A DNA stretch of 64,000 nt, from assembly GCF_007858495.1 (NCBI RefSeq), contig NZ_CP041663.1, positions 855,994 through 919,993 of the forward strand, in the 5' to 3' direction. Shown piece after piece: positions 36,268-47,407 of the stretch. Made by a program: the position numbers and the translations under genes. The notes beneath the pieces were generated by a model that was not told where the DNA came from, did not search any database, and saw only the letters and a program-made list of their open reading frames with translations. Source of the stretch: Mycoplasma anserisalpingitidis. Its GTDB lineage: Bacteria > Bacillota_I > Bacilli_A > Mycoplasmatales > Metamycoplasmataceae. The number at the start of each line of letters is the position of its first letter. The first letter of the stretch is position 1.

Positions 36268-36708
36268 ATGTCAAAATTATTTAATGAAGAAATGCTCGAA
36301 TTCAACAATATCAAAGACTGAAAAGAATGTGTTAATCGTGGTGTTGAACTTTTAGTAAAAAACAAATATGCAACTAAAGAACTTGCTGATGCAATATTCA
36401 AATCAACTGAACAATTCGGTGCTTATTATGTACTTGAACACGGTTTAGCTTTACTACATGCAGCACCTGGACCATATTCGTTAAAAAATGGTGCTTCAGT
36501 TATGGTACTTGATGATTTTGTTCAATTCAACAATCAAGAAGATAAATATGCGAAAGTTATTATTACTCTTTGTGCAGTAGATTCGCACTCACACTTAGAT
36601 ATTCTTCAAGAATTTGCACATTATTTTACAAATGAAGAATTCAAAAAACAACTTTACGAAGCAAAAAATATTGATGAAGTTAAATCTTTAATTCAAAAAT
36701 TTAAATAA
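36268..36708 (+). CDS. ulaC: PTS EIIA component, ascorbate (UlaC/SgaA) type
   Basis: This 146-residue EIIA takes phosphate from HPr-His-P and passes it to EIIB. The active-site region EHGLALLHAAPG (His) is near residues 56-67 and DSHSHLDIL is near 109, both typical of the mannitol/ascorbate EIIA fold. SD GGAG lies 7 bases before ATG at 36268. EIIB and EIIC follow, completing a three-part PTS. Confidence 0.86.
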
Positions 36709-36717
36709 GGAGAAATT

Positions 36718-36990
36718 ATGGTTATTCAAACAGTATGTGGATCAGGACTTGGATCAAGTCTTTTAGTGGAAATGAATGTTAAAAGTGTTTTAGGAGCATT
36801 AAAAGTTCCTTATGAAAAAGTTGAGCATACAAACATTAGCTCATTTACTGGTGTAGGGGTTGATTATGTTGTTGTCGGAGCTGATGTTGCTCCAGTATTA
36901 AACTTCCCTGAAGAGAAAAAAATTGTTTTATTAAATATTCTTTCTAAACAAGAACTAGAAGAAAAACTTAGAAAAGTTCTTGGTTTATAA
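36718..36990 (+). CDS. ulaB: PTS EIIB component, ascorbate (UlaB) type
   Basis: This 90-residue EIIB has the phosphorylated Cys at position 7 in CGSGLGSSLLVEM. It hands phosphate to the sugar during transport through UlaA. It is 9 bases after the EIIA gene with SD AAGGAG. The 112 bases before the EIIC gene hold an imperfect inverted repeat (AAGCA...TGCTT, 36997-37061) that could adjust EIIC expression. Confidence 0.88.
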   Translation: MVIQTVCGSGLGSSLLVEMNVKSVLGALKVPYEKVEHTNISSFTGVGVDYVVVGADVAPVLNFPEEKKIVLLNILSKQELEEKLRKVLGL

Positions 36991-37102
36991 TTAATTAAGC
37001 AAACCTATTTTAACAATCGAAACTTATTTTCTGGTTGATAAGAGTATGGTTTAGGCTGCTTGTTAAAATTTAAACCAGTTAGAAAAACATAAGAGGAGAA
37101 AA

Positions 37103-38626
37103 ATGACTTTCTTACTAGAATTTATTAAGGCATTTGCTGCTACTCCTGCCTTTTTAGTAGGGATTTTCACCTTGATTGGGTGTTTAGCTTTACGTAAAAA
37201 AGCATCAGAAACAGTAGTGTCAGTATTCAAAGTTATTGTTGGATTCCTTATTTTAGGTGGTGGAGCTGCTGTGTTGCAAGGTTCTCTCAATGCCTTTCAA
37301 CCAGTATTCCAAGAAACATATAAATTAAATGGAATCATCCCAAATAACGATGCTTTTGCTGGTCTTTTAACAAAAGTTTCAGCAATTAGTACAGTGGGTT
37401 CATTAATCATGATCGTTGGTATGATCTTGAACTTAATTCTTGCTGTATTCTCAAGATTTAAATACGTTTACTTATCAGGACACGTATTGTTCTATACTTC
37501 ATTAATGCTTGCTGCAGTATTTATTACTTTAGGATTTGACCCTGCAAATAGTACAGGTGATTTCTTCATGGTATTATTCTCTGGAGCTGCTTTAATGGGT
37601 TCATACATGATCATCTCACCTGCTGTTCAACAAAGACACATGAGAATGATTGTGGGTTCAGACGAAATTGGTCTTGGACACACTGGAGGATTCGGATACG
37701 CAATCAGTGGATACATTGGTGAAGGTATCGGAAAATTAAGAAGAGGTAAAGTTACTTCAACAGAAAGTATTAACTTCCCTAAATCATTATACTTCTTCAG
37801 AAATACATTAGTATCACTTACAATTACAATTTTAGTATTCTACATGGTAGCATTTATTCCTGGTGGAATTTTATACCAAATGGGTAGAATTCCTCAAGAC
37901 TTAAATGAAAAAGGCGAAGTTACAAACGCTGCATACAAAGTTCTTAGCAATGGAAGCTGAGTAATCACAATGTTTGTTCAAGCCTTTACTTTCACAGCTG
38001 GTGTTGAAATTATGCTTTCAGGAGTTAGATTATTTATTGGTGAATTAATCCCAACATTTAAAGCTATTTCTGACAAATTAATTAAAAATGCTAAAGCTGC
38101 TGTAGACTGTCCTGTTGTATTCCCATATGCACCAAACGCAGTATTAATTGGATTTATTTCAAGCTTTATTGCTGGTATTGTAGGAATGGGAATTACTATT
38201 GGTCTTAAATTAGGTGGAGCACTTACGGTTGTTATTTTACCTGGTATTGTTCCTCACTTCTTCCTTGGGGCAACTTCAGGAGTATTTGGAAACGTTAGAG
38301 GTGGAATTCTTGGAGCTATTGTTGGTCCATTTGTTCATGGTTTAATCATTACTCTTGTTCCAGCGATCTTCATTTGAGGACACTGAGTTCCTGCTTCATC
38401 AGAAGCTCTTGGTGCTCTAGCAAAAGGTGAAAAATCACTTGAAGCAATTAACTGAGGAGACACTGACTACATCATCGGAGCTATCCCTGGATTATTTGGA
38501 TTAATTAACAAATATGTAGGATTGGCAATTCCATTTGTAATCTACTTAGGATTATTAATTGATGGTATTATTGCTAAAATTGTTAAGAAAAACAAAAATT
38601 CTAAACAAGCTCCAGTAGCTGCTTAA
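37103..38626 (+). CDS. ulaA: PTS EIIC component, ascorbate (UlaA/SgaT) type
   Basis: This 507-residue permease has about ten hydrophobic spans and UlaA-like stretches: TPAFLVGIFTLIGC near residue 14, GFLILGGGAAVLQGSLNAF near 45, DEIGLGHTGG and IVPHFFLGATSGVFGN. It reads three or more TGA codons as Trp. SD GAGGAG precedes ATG at 37103. The family imports L-ascorbate; related members import pentitols, so the substrate is not certain. Confidence 0.9.
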
Positions 38627-38636
38627 TAATTTTTAC

Positions 38637-38667
38637 AAGTGACGCCAATAGGTGTCACTTTTCTTTT
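38637..38667 (+). terminator. Terminator of epimerase-PTS operon
   Basis: AAGTGACGCC / GGTGTCACTT stem with AATA loop and T-rich tail. Confidence 0.8.
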
Positions 38668-38718
38668 GAATTAATTAAAATCATACTTCACAAAAATGAA
38701 ATTAATTTGACTTGTTCG

Positions 38719-38807
38719 CTTTCTTATTTCAAAAAAATACAATTATTTGAAATAAGAAAGTATTTTTTCTTCATTTATTTCAAATAATTAGATTTTTTTG
38801 AAATAAG
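38719..38807. promoter_or_regulatory. Palindromic operator array before fic
   Basis: Two inverted repeats made of the half-site TTATTTCAAA. The first has perfect 15-bp arms (CTTTCTTATTTCAAA, 38719-38733 and 38746-38760). The second pairs 38775-38784 with 38797-38806. The last arm ends 4 bases before the TATAAT at 38812-38817, so a bound protein would block RNA polymerase. The first repeat, with a T-rich tail, could also act as a terminator. Confidence 0.6.
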
Positions 38808-38847
38808 ATGCTATAATTTGAACACTAATTTCAAGAAAGGAAATCGA

Positions 38848-40008
38848 ATGATAAATAATAGAGCAGGTCAATTAATAAAACAATTATCAGGTGATAGTGC
38901 ATACTACTCTTTTTCTCCAACTAAATTATGTACAAATTTGGAAATTGCTTTTGATGAAGAAATTGATGATTTAAGAATAAAAGCTCATAAAAGTTTAGCC
39001 ATTCTAGATGATAGATCCACAAGAATTCCAAATATTGATTTATTTATGTCGATGTATGTTCAAAAAGAAGCACTTTTATCATCACAAATCGAAGGAACTC
39101 AAGCAACACTTGAGAATATTTTTGATCCCAATGTTGATAAGAATATAAATATAGATGTCGAAGAAGTAATTAATTATGTTAAAGCAACGAAATATGCATT
39201 GAATAAGTTAAAAGAATTACCACTTTGCAATAGATTGCTTTTAGAGACACATAAAGTTCTTCTTTCTGGCCTAAGAGGTAAAGAGAAGAATCCTGGTGAA
39301 CTTAGAAGAAGTCAAAATTGAATTGGTGGTTATGGTTCTAATTTAAGAACAGCTAGTTATATTCCGCCAGATGTTGAAACAATGAAAGACTGTCTTTCAG
39401 ATTTAGAAAAATTTATTAATGAAGAAAATAAAATGGATGAATTGATTAAAACTGCATTAATTCATTATCAATTTGAAACAATACACCCATTTTTAGATGG
39501 TAATGGAAGAATTGGTAGATTATTAATAATTCTTTATCTTTTAAATAAAAATATCATTAGCACGCCAACTCTATATATTTCTTATTATCTAAAATTAAAT
39601 AGAATTGAATACTATGATAGAATGAGCGAGATAAGAAAAAGTGGAAATTATGAACAATGAATTAAATTCTTTTTAAAAGCAATTATTATAAGTTGTGAAT
39701 CAGCTTTAGAAACAAGTGACAAACTAATTAAATTAAATGAAACAAATAAAAGTAAAATAGATGGACTCATCTTAAACAAAGGTTCTAAAAATAATTTACA
39801 CAAACTACTTTCGTATATTGAAGCACATCCAATAATTGAGATTAAAAATACTTCTTTAGATCTTGATTTATCTTATAATACAGTTAATTCAATGATAAAT
39901 AAATTTATTGAATTAGGAATTTTAGTACAAAATAATGATAGTGAAAGATACAAGACTTTTTGTTATAAAGAATATATTGATTTATTAAAAGATGGGACTG
40001 AAATTTAG
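38848..40008 (+). CDS. Fic-family AMP-transferase with C-terminal winged helix
   Basis: This 386-residue Fic protein has the catalytic motif HPFLDGNGRIGR near residue 214 and an N-terminal inhibitory helix SSQIEG near residue 78 (class II Fic). The FicN domain precedes, and the C-terminal 70 residues look like a winged helix-turn-helix (LDLSYNTVNSMINKFIELGIL). Such proteins transfer AMP to target hydroxyls and can control their own genes. ATG at 38848 has AAAGGAA upstream; the in-frame TTG at 38818 lies on the promoter. The operator array in front suggests autoregulation. Confidence 0.88.
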
Positions 40009-40155
40009 AGTAATAAAAAATATTTTAGAGTTTAATATAGTTTTATATTTTTTGTAATAAAGCAAAATGATGTGGTGCAAAATGATTTAAGTGATATTTT
40101 TTATATTATATAGTCTTTGTTGCATATAAATTTATTAAAAATAATTAAATTAATC

Positions 40156-40170
40156 TATAATTCTTATAAT
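40156..40170 (+). promoter_or_regulatory. Two overlapping -10 boxes before the methyltransferase
   Basis: TATAAT at 40156-40161 and 40165-40170, with ATG at 40172. From the first box the transcript would start at or within a few bases of the ATG (leaderless). There is no SD. Confidence 0.5.
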
Positions 40171-40171
40171 T

Positions 40172-41125
40172 ATGTTAAATAAAGAAAAATCAACAAGAAA
40201 TAAAACCATTGATTTTAGTCTTGATAAACTTCAAAATGAGCTTAAGAAAGTTAAAAACATAAATGATGATTTAACTAACTTGGACAATATTATTAATTCT
40301 ACAATCAATGGTGACACTTTTTCTATACTAGAAAAATTACCAAAAAACACAATTGATTTATGTATTATTGATCCACCATATAATATTTCTAAGAAATTTA
40401 ATGATTTAAGTTTTAATAGAATGAAAGATGATAATTACGTTGAATACACAAAAAAATGAATAAACTTAATTTATCCGTTACTTAAAGAAACTGCAACTGT
40501 ATATGTTTGTTGTGATTGAAAGACAAGCATGATAATAGCACCAATTTTAGCTGAGAAGTTTTTTATTCAAAATAGGATAACTTGAGAAAGAGAAAAAGGT
40601 AGAGGTTCAAAAAATAATTATAAAAATAGTATGGAAGATATTTATTTTTTAACTAAAACTAAAGATTTTCATTTTGATGTAAACAGTATCATGCATAGAA
40701 AAAAGGTTATTGCTCCTTACAAGGAAAATGGTAAACCAAAAGATTGAAATCAGACTGAAATTGGTAATTTTAGAAATACTTACCCTTCAAATATTTGGAC
40801 TGATATTTCAATTCCTTATTGATCTATGCCTGAAAATACAGCGCACCCAACGCAAAAACCTGAAAAATTGATTGCTAAATTAATTTTAGCTTCATCAAAG
40901 GAAAATGATCTTATTTTAGACCCATTTTTAGGTTCAGGAACCACTTCAGTTGTTGCTAAAAAATTAAATAGAAAATATATTGGAATTGAATTAGACCCTC
41001 AATTTTGCGCTTGATCTGAATATAGATTAAGAAGAGCTGAAGAAGATAAAAGTATTCAAGGTTATACAGACGGAGTTTTTTGACCACGTAATTCTTTAAA
41101 TGTTATAAAAAAATTAAAAAAATAG
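40172..41125 (+). CDS. Orphan DNA (adenine-N6 or cytosine-N4) methyltransferase
   Basis: This 317-residue enzyme has DPPYN near residue 66 followed by the AdoMet-binding DPFLGSGTT near residue 250. Motif IV before motif I is the beta-class order. HPTQKPEKLI, a usual companion motif, precedes motif I. The target site cannot be read from sequence. No restriction endonuclease gene is adjacent: Fic lies upstream and a convergent membrane protein downstream. It could be an orphan epigenetic methylase or a relic of a lost restriction system. Confidence 0.88.
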
Positions 41126-41150
41126 TGCATTTATAAAAATGCACTTTATT
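41124..41150. terminator. Bidirectional terminator
   Basis: AGTGCATTT / AAATGCACT stem between converging genes, with T runs on both strands; it can end the methyltransferase (+) and YihY-like (-) transcripts. Confidence 0.75.
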
Positions 41151-42173
41151 TTAAAATTTTCACCATGCTTTTTTCTGCAATGTTCTTTGAGAAATGAAAG
41201 TTTTGTAAAAAGATTCATTTACCAAAATACCTAAATAAGTAAAATAACTGTAAAAACTTATAAAAACTGAAATATATAAAAATATTCCTAATGGTCCATA
41301 TTTTTCATACTTAAAAGTTGTGTTGAGCGAACCAAAGATTAAGACTAATATTCAAGTTGGTATTGTAGCCAATAATGAACCTGAATAAACTTGAGAAATT
41401 TTTAACTTAAATGAGGGTACAAATTTATAAAGAAGAATAAAACCAATGTATAAAAATAATAAGGATGTTATCTCAAAAAGAATAAAGGCCTCTCACTTTT
41501 TATACTCTGGATCATCGTTAAAAGTAATGAATAAAGAATTTAGTAGTTTAAGTATGATAACTCAAATTGAAATATAAAGAGAAATTAAGATAACAATTAA
41601 TAAACCTTTAAATCTATTTCCTAAAAAATTTCCCAAAAATTTGTGTCCATAAATATAGTTATAAGAAGTAATCATCTTACCATATCCAGCACTACTTAAT
41701 CATAAACAGGACAATGAAAGAACTGCTAATGGAATGTAACTTCAATAACTATCAAAATTGCTTGGTAAAAAATCTATAACACTTAAAATACCAGGAATTA
41801 AATTTGAAAGAATGTCTTGATAGAAGAATTTATTAAATGAAATATGTCATGAAAATAATGAAAGAATAAAGTAAACAATAATGACAATAGGAACAAATGA
41901 AAGCAAGAAGTAAAAACAAGACGAAAGAGGAATAAATTGAAACTCTTTTGATGAAAACTTAAAATAAGCTCGATTAATAATAATTTCTCTTTTTTGTTTA
42001 TTTCTGTGCATTGTTCTGAACATTGTGACAAATAAAATAATTTTAATGATAAACTTACAAATTATTTCATATATATTTACTTTTCACCTTGGTGGTCAAA
42101 TTATGTTGTGGTTAAATTTTTCTTTTTTAACTTCTCTACTTAAGTTTCTTGTAAAATCGCAGTTATTTTTTAA
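41151..42173 (-). CDS. YihY/BrkB-like inner-membrane protein, start uncertain
   Basis: This protein of about 290-340 residues has five or six spans (FIPLSSCFYFLLSFVPIVIIV, YWSYIPLAVLSLSCLW, and others), once annotated as RNase BN but now considered a membrane protein of unknown role. The first in-frame ATG is at 42023, but the frame is open and protein-like (EVKKEKFNHNIIWPPRWKVNIYE) back to the gatB stop. This suggests a non-ATG start near 42173 (TTA) or 42188 (ATT), with translation coupled to gatB. It is last in the minus-strand operon. Confidence 0.7.
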
Positions 42174-42180
42174 ATAATTT

Positions 42181-43617
42181 TTATAAATTGAATTTTTCTT
42201 GAAGAATTTTCTTAGTAACTTCATCAGCTAAAGTTGGAGAAATTTGACCATCAGTTTTTTTCATAGCTAAACCAAGAATCATTTTTAAAACTCTTTCAGG
42301 ACGACTAGGGTATTCTTGAACAATACTTTCATTTTGATTTATTAGTTCTGAAATAATTTGATTTATCAAATTTAAGTCACTAATTTGTTTAAGTTTATGC
42401 AATTCTAGTAAATTATTAACATCACCATCAAAATTTTGTAAAAGTGGAATAAGTTTTTTAATTGATTTACCTGAAATAATTTCTTTATCTAATAATTCAA
42501 TTGACTTAGTTATATCTTCAGGTTTGATGTTAAGTTCATAAGCATTTATAGATTTGGAGTTTGCTAATGAAACTACTTCAGCAAAGAAAATCTTTGCCAA
42601 TTTTGTTTTATCTGGATAACCGATACTATCAAAATAGTCTGCAAGATTTAAGTCATTATTTAAGCTTTGAATGTAAATGTCTTGAATTTCATAAGATTTA
42701 TAACGTTTAAATCTTTCGACTGGAAGTTCTGGAAGAATTACTGAATCAATTAAATTTTGAGATATTTTAATAAAAGGAATATTTGGCTCAGGGAAGTATT
42801 TATAATCAGTTTGTCCTGTTTTGACTCTCATTGTAATCGTCGAATTGCTTTGATCATCAAAACGCTTAGTTTGTTGGAGAATTTTTTCATTTTTAAATAA
42901 TTTTTTAGCTTGATCAACAATTTCAAATTCGATTGCTTTTTTAATATTGTTAAGCGAGTTCATGTTTTTAATTTCAACTTTAGTACCAAATTCACTAACA
43001 CCTTTAGGTTTTAATGAAATGTTAATATCAGCTCTCAATGAACCTTGCTCGAGTTTAGCGTCGCTTATTTTAAGGGCTAAAGCAGTTTTTCTTATAGCAT
43101 CTACGTATGCAGTCGCTTCTTCAGCTGAGCTCATAACAGGATTTGAAACTATTTCGATAAGTGGAACTCCAGCACGATTGTAATCAAGTTTAGTTCCATT
43201 TTCATCGTGATGCTGTCTTGCAGTATCTTCTTCAAGGTGAATTCTTTCGATTGATACTTGCTTAATTTCTCCGTTATTGAAAATTACGTCAATAACACCA
43301 TTTTTCCCAATTGGTCTATAAAATTGAGTGATTTGAAATCCTTTTGGTAAATCTGGATAAAAGTAATTTTTTCTATCAAAATGCATTTCACTATCAATTT
43401 CCATTTTAAGAGCTTTAGCTAAAGCAATTGCATATTTAACAGCTTGCTTATTAATTAATGGTAAAGTTCCTGGGTAAGCTAAATCAATTTGATTAACTGT
43501 TGTGTTAGGTTCTGCATCGAAGATATTTTTTGCTGGAGAAAACATTTTTGTTTTAGTGTCTAATTCAACATGAATTTCAACACCAATAACTACATCAAAA
43601 TAATTATTTCAGTTCAT
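42181..43617 (-). CDS. gatB: Asp/Glu-tRNA amidotransferase subunit B
   Basis: This 478-residue subunit, together with GatA and GatC, turns Glu-tRNAGln into Gln-tRNAGln. The N-terminal EIHVELDTKTKMFSPAKN and the YPGTLP, RADINISLKP and YKYFPEPN stretches are typical, and a C-terminal YqeY-like tail domain is present. ATG at 43617 overlaps the gatA stop by one base, with AGGAGG 6 bases upstream. GluRS is encoded at the head of the same gene block. Confidence 0.96.
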
Positions 43618-44936
43618 TATTTTCCTCCTAAAATTTCTTCAAATCAAAGTGAAATTGAAAGTAATTTTTCATCACTATAAATTTCAGAGTCAAGCGCAAT
43701 ATTAAACGGTAAATTATCTTTTTTACCTAAAGGTAGTGTAATCGAAGGGTTTCCAACTAAGTTTGAACCAGTTAAAATATATTCCATTAAATCATAGTTT
43801 TTATTTTTAGAAAAATCAATAAATGGTGCCACTGCAGCACTTGCTGGATAGATTAAAACATCAGAATTTTTGTGTAAATTTGTTAAATAATCTTTAATAA
43901 CTCTTCTAACTTTTTGAGCTTTCTTAAATATTTCGTCTTGGTTTTTGCTGTATAAATAGTAGCTTCCGAGTGTTAGTCTTCTTTGAACCATTTTACCAAA
44001 GCCGCTTGTTCTGGTATTTGTCATGATTTCTTGTCAGTTATCACCAGTTTTTCTTTCACCAAATGCAATACCATTTAAATTTGCTAAATTAGCTGAAGCT
44101 TCTGAGTAACTTACAATATCATAAACAGGTTTTATGTTTCTTAAAATTGTTAAATCTGGTTTGATTTTCTTAACATTTACACCATTTTTAACTAGTTTTT
44201 CTATTAATTTATTGTATGAATCCAAAACATAATCTTCTAAAAATTCATCTAAATCTAAAGCAATTACATTTTTAGGTTTAGTCATGTTTAATTGTTGCAT
44301 TTTAACTTCAACACTGGTCATATCTTTGTTGTCGACACCGAAAGTTGCTTTGGAAACTTCAAAAATATCATTAACATTGTGAGCAAAAAATGCAACTGTG
44401 TCTAATGATGAACAGTAAGCAAACATCCCATAACGAGAAATTGCTCCATAAGATGGTTTAAAACCTACTTTACCATTGTATGAAGCAGGTAGTCTTACAC
44501 TATCACCAGTGTCACTAGCAAGAGCAAATGAAATGTTTTCTGTTAAAGTTGCAATAGAACCTGATGATGAACCACCACTTAATCTCTCAGGATCAATTGG
44601 ATTTTTAACTAATCCAAATCCAGAATATGTCCCAGTACCACCAAGAGCTAACTCATCAGAGTGTACTTTAGCAACCGGAACTGCACCGGCATTTAATAGT
44701 TTTTGTACAACTTGAGCATTATAATGAGGTTGAAAATTTTCTAAAATTTTACTTGAAGCATTTGTTGTTGCGTCATCTGTAGCAAAAACGTTTTTTATTG
44801 TGAAAACTGCATTTGATAAAGAACCGTTTTGATTTAAATTTTTCATTTGATCATAAACATATGCAACTGCATTGTTTTTATCACTATTTAATTCCTTTTT
44901 AGCCTTTTCAAAATTACCTAAAACTTTTATACTCAT
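43617..44936 (-). CDS. gatA: Asp/Glu-tRNA amidotransferase subunit A
   Basis: This 439-residue amidase hydrolyses glutamine to feed ammonia to GatB. The Ser-Ser-Lys amidase machinery is visible: the Lys in FTIKNVFA near residue 47 and the signature GGSSSGSIA near residue 125. The gene is continuous through a TGA at 44025. It overlaps gatC upstream and gatB downstream by one or a few bases. Confidence 0.96.
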
Positions 44937-45241
44937 TATTTAACCACCTTTTTAGTAGTAATAAAATCTTGGTCAGACTCGGATGCATTAGCTAAAATGT
45001 GTTCTTTTTTGATTGCTCACGAAGTATCTTCAATATCTTCTCTAAAAAAATCTATTTGATAATTCTCATTAATATGTGTCATTGGCTTAATATTTTCAGT
45101 GTTAATTAAACTCATCATATGAATGTGTTTTTGTAATACTTCTCAATCTTTTAAAATTTCTTCGACAACATCCTCAGTTGGTTTAAGCATTATACTTTCA
45201 GCAATTTTATACAATTCTTCTTTTGTGATATATTTGTTCAT
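44936..45241 (-). CDS. gatC: Asp/Glu-tRNA amidotransferase subunit C
   Basis: This 101-residue linker subunit holds GatA to GatB. It starts MNKYITKEELYKIAESIML and contains the Met/Asn-rich ENIKPMTHI followed by FFREDIEDTSW, the conserved LREDxxxxS-type region. It has two TGA Trp codons. SD AAAGGAAG precedes it. The last codons carry the gatA ribosome site. Confidence 0.9.
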
Positions 45242-45256
45242 TTCTTCCTTTCATTA

Positions 45257-46111
45257 CTATCAATTAGGTTCTTTAAGATATTCATGCTCATTTAGATATT
45301 CAAATTTACCTGTCATATTTTTGAATTTGATTGAATAAGCGTGTAACATTAAACGGTTGAATTTTCTACCACCATATTTATGATCGCCATAAATTGGGTA
45401 TCCTAAATAAGATAAAGTAGCTCTTATTTGATGCTTTCTGCCGGTGATTATTTTTGCGAATTTTCTATCTTTGATCATAAATAATTTAGTAGTAAATTTT
45501 TTAGAGTTATCTACAAAATCCTTACTTATTTTCATTTTTTGTTTTGTGTTGTCATGATAAATATAACCCTCAACAGTTAAATTATCATTATTAAAATCAC
45601 TTTTGAAAATATATGTTTTTTCAATATTTTTTATATTTTCATTCAAATATTGAAGTGTTTCGTAGTTTTTTGCATATAGCATAATTCCGCTAGTTTCTTT
45701 ATCTAATCTTCCAACATGACTAGGAACAAAGCTGTCAACTTTTTTGAATTTTAAGTAAGATAAAACTTGTTCATCGATACAGTTTTCTTCACTGTGAATA
45801 GCTATTTTTTCTGGTTTATGAATTAATAAAATATTTTCATCCTCATAGATAGGATGAAAAAGAATTTTAATGTTTTTATTAATTTTTGATTCACTATTTT
45901 TTAAGTCTGAAAGTCCATATACTTCCACTAGATCATTTTCTTGAATAACATGATTTTTATTGATGTTTCTAATTCCATTAATTTTAATATCTTTTTGGCG
46001 GAAAACTCTTTCAATTCTGCTTACAGGAACATTATCGAAGTATTTGACTAAAAGTTTAAATGCAGTTCTTCCTTGATCATTTTTTGTAGTATTAAATTTT
46101 GTATATTCCAT
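45257..46111 (-). CDS. RluA-family pseudouridine synthase
   Basis: This 284-residue enzyme isomerises uridine in rRNA. It has an N-terminal S4 RNA-binding domain (VPVSRIERVFRQKDIKING), the catalytic motif HVGRLDKETSG near residue 139 with the active-site Asp, and a C-terminal GRKHQIRATLSYLGYPIYGD. The RluC or RluD assignment is not decided. ATG overlaps the scpB stop by one base. The end uses TGA as Trp then TAG. Confidence 0.93.
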
Positions 46112-46686
46112 TAAAACTCTTCTCTTTGACTTTCAAATAAGTCATATTCAGTAGCATTTTCTTCAGTACCCTCAACAAAATTAAATTCAGTTAGTTTAGG
46201 TAATTCAGAAAGAGATTTAATTCTAAAATAATCGTAAAACTTGTTTGTTACACCATAAAGAACTGGATGACCAACTGTAGGTGAGATACCAACTTCTTCA
46301 ACAACGCCTTTAGCTAATAGGGTATTTAGAACTTGGTCAGATGAAACTCCACGAATGCTTGCTATTTGACCTCTAGTAATTGGTTGTTTATAAGCTATTA
46401 TCCCAGCAACTTCAATAGCAGCGTTTGAAAGTTTTTGTTTTCTAATCACATTAACAATTTTTGAAATATATTCTTTGACACTCTCGCGAGTTGCTAATTT
46501 ATAAATCTCATTAAACTCAACTACTTTAAGCCCTCTGTTTGACTCATTGTATTTTTTAATAAAATCATTAATTACTTTTTTAGCTTCAATAATATTATTT
46601 AGTGAGAAAAGTTCTCTAATTTGTTCAAGAGTTAATCCTTCATCACCTTGAACATATAATGCAGCTTCTAAAATATTATCTTTCAT
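46111..46686 (-). CDS. scpB: Segregation and condensation protein B
   Basis: This 191-residue partner of SMC and ScpA contains tandem winged helices: EAALYVQGDEGLTLEQI at the start, and IAGIIAYKQPITRGQIASIRGVSSDQVLNTLL near residue 88, which is the family hallmark. A C-terminal acidic tail follows. It overlaps scpA by 11 bases. Confidence 0.94.
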   Translation of the reverse strand: MKDNILEAALYVQGDEGLTLEQIRELFSLNNIIEAKKVINDFIKKYNESNRGLKVVEFNEIYKLATRESVKEYISKIVNVIRKQKLSNAAIEVAGIIAYKQPITRGQIASIRGVSSDQVLNTLLAKGVVEEVGISPTVGHPVLYGVTNKFYDYFRIKSLSELPKLTEFNFVEGTEENATEYDLFESQREEF

Positions 46687-47407
46687 ATTCTGGTCCTCGT
46701 TTGAATCTTAATTCAGCAAATTGTTCATCTTGTTCTATAATGATAATTTGTCTTCTAGCCATATCTAAAAGTGCTAAAAGCGTAATCACGAAATGATTTA
46801 ATGATGGTAAGTTAAATATTTGATCAAAAGTTACATTCTCATAATTATCAAAAATGTTTTTTATGTAACCTTCTTGATCTTTTGGTGTTAATTTAAAAGT
46901 ATCTAATTTGGCTAGTGCAAGTTTTTGAGCAAATCTGCGTTCAAACATTTTTCTAAGTATCATAATCAATTTAACCGGGTTAGAAGTACCATCAAGTTTT
47001 GAATTATCTTTTTCTAAAATAAATTGATCTAAGTTACTCATCTCTTTAATAAAAATATCATCGCGTAATTCTTCTTTTTCTTTAAGTGTTTTACTTACTT
47101 CTTTGAATTGTTTATATTCTAAAATTTGTTGTAGAAGGTTGCTTTTTTCAATTTCAACTTCTTCTTTTTCCTCTGGACTATTTAATAACAATTTAGATTT
47201 GAGTTGAATTAAAGTAGCGGCCATAACCAAATATTCAGATGCTATATTAATATCTGAATCTTTTAAGTTGTTGATTATTTGCAAATACTGCGTTGCTAAT
47301 TCAGCCATATTGATTTCAAAAACACTTATTTTTTTATCTTGCACTAAAGATAATAAAAGGTCAAGTGGTCCATCAAAATCATCTAGTTTTATATCAAAAT
47401 TATCCAT
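46676..47407 (-). CDS. scpA: Segregation and condensation protein A
   Basis: This 243-residue kleisin bridges the SMC heads. The N-terminal FDGPLDLLLSLVQDKKISVFEI and EYLVMAATLIQLKSKLLL are characteristic, and the C-terminus is a winged helix. It overlaps plsC by 8 bases and scpB by 11, so the three genes are read as one unit. Confidence 0.94.
   Translation of the reverse strand: MDNFDIKLDDFDGPLDLLLSLVQDKKISVFEINMAELATQYLQIINNLKDSDINIASEYLVMAATLIQLKSKLLLNSPEEKEEVEIEKSNLLQQILEYKQFKEVSKTLKEKEELRDDIFIKEMSNLDQFILEKDNSKLDGTSNPVKLIMILRKMFERRFAQKLALAKLDTFKLTPKDQEGYIKNIFDNYENVTFDQIFNLPSLNHFVITLLALLDMARRQIIIIEQDEQFAELRFKRGPEYER

Noticed and set aside
41798..42031. Separate small protein on the minus strand before the YihY-like gene
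   Set aside because: It is an out-of-frame reading of the YihY-like gene; the true frame shows membrane spans and runs through TGA codons.
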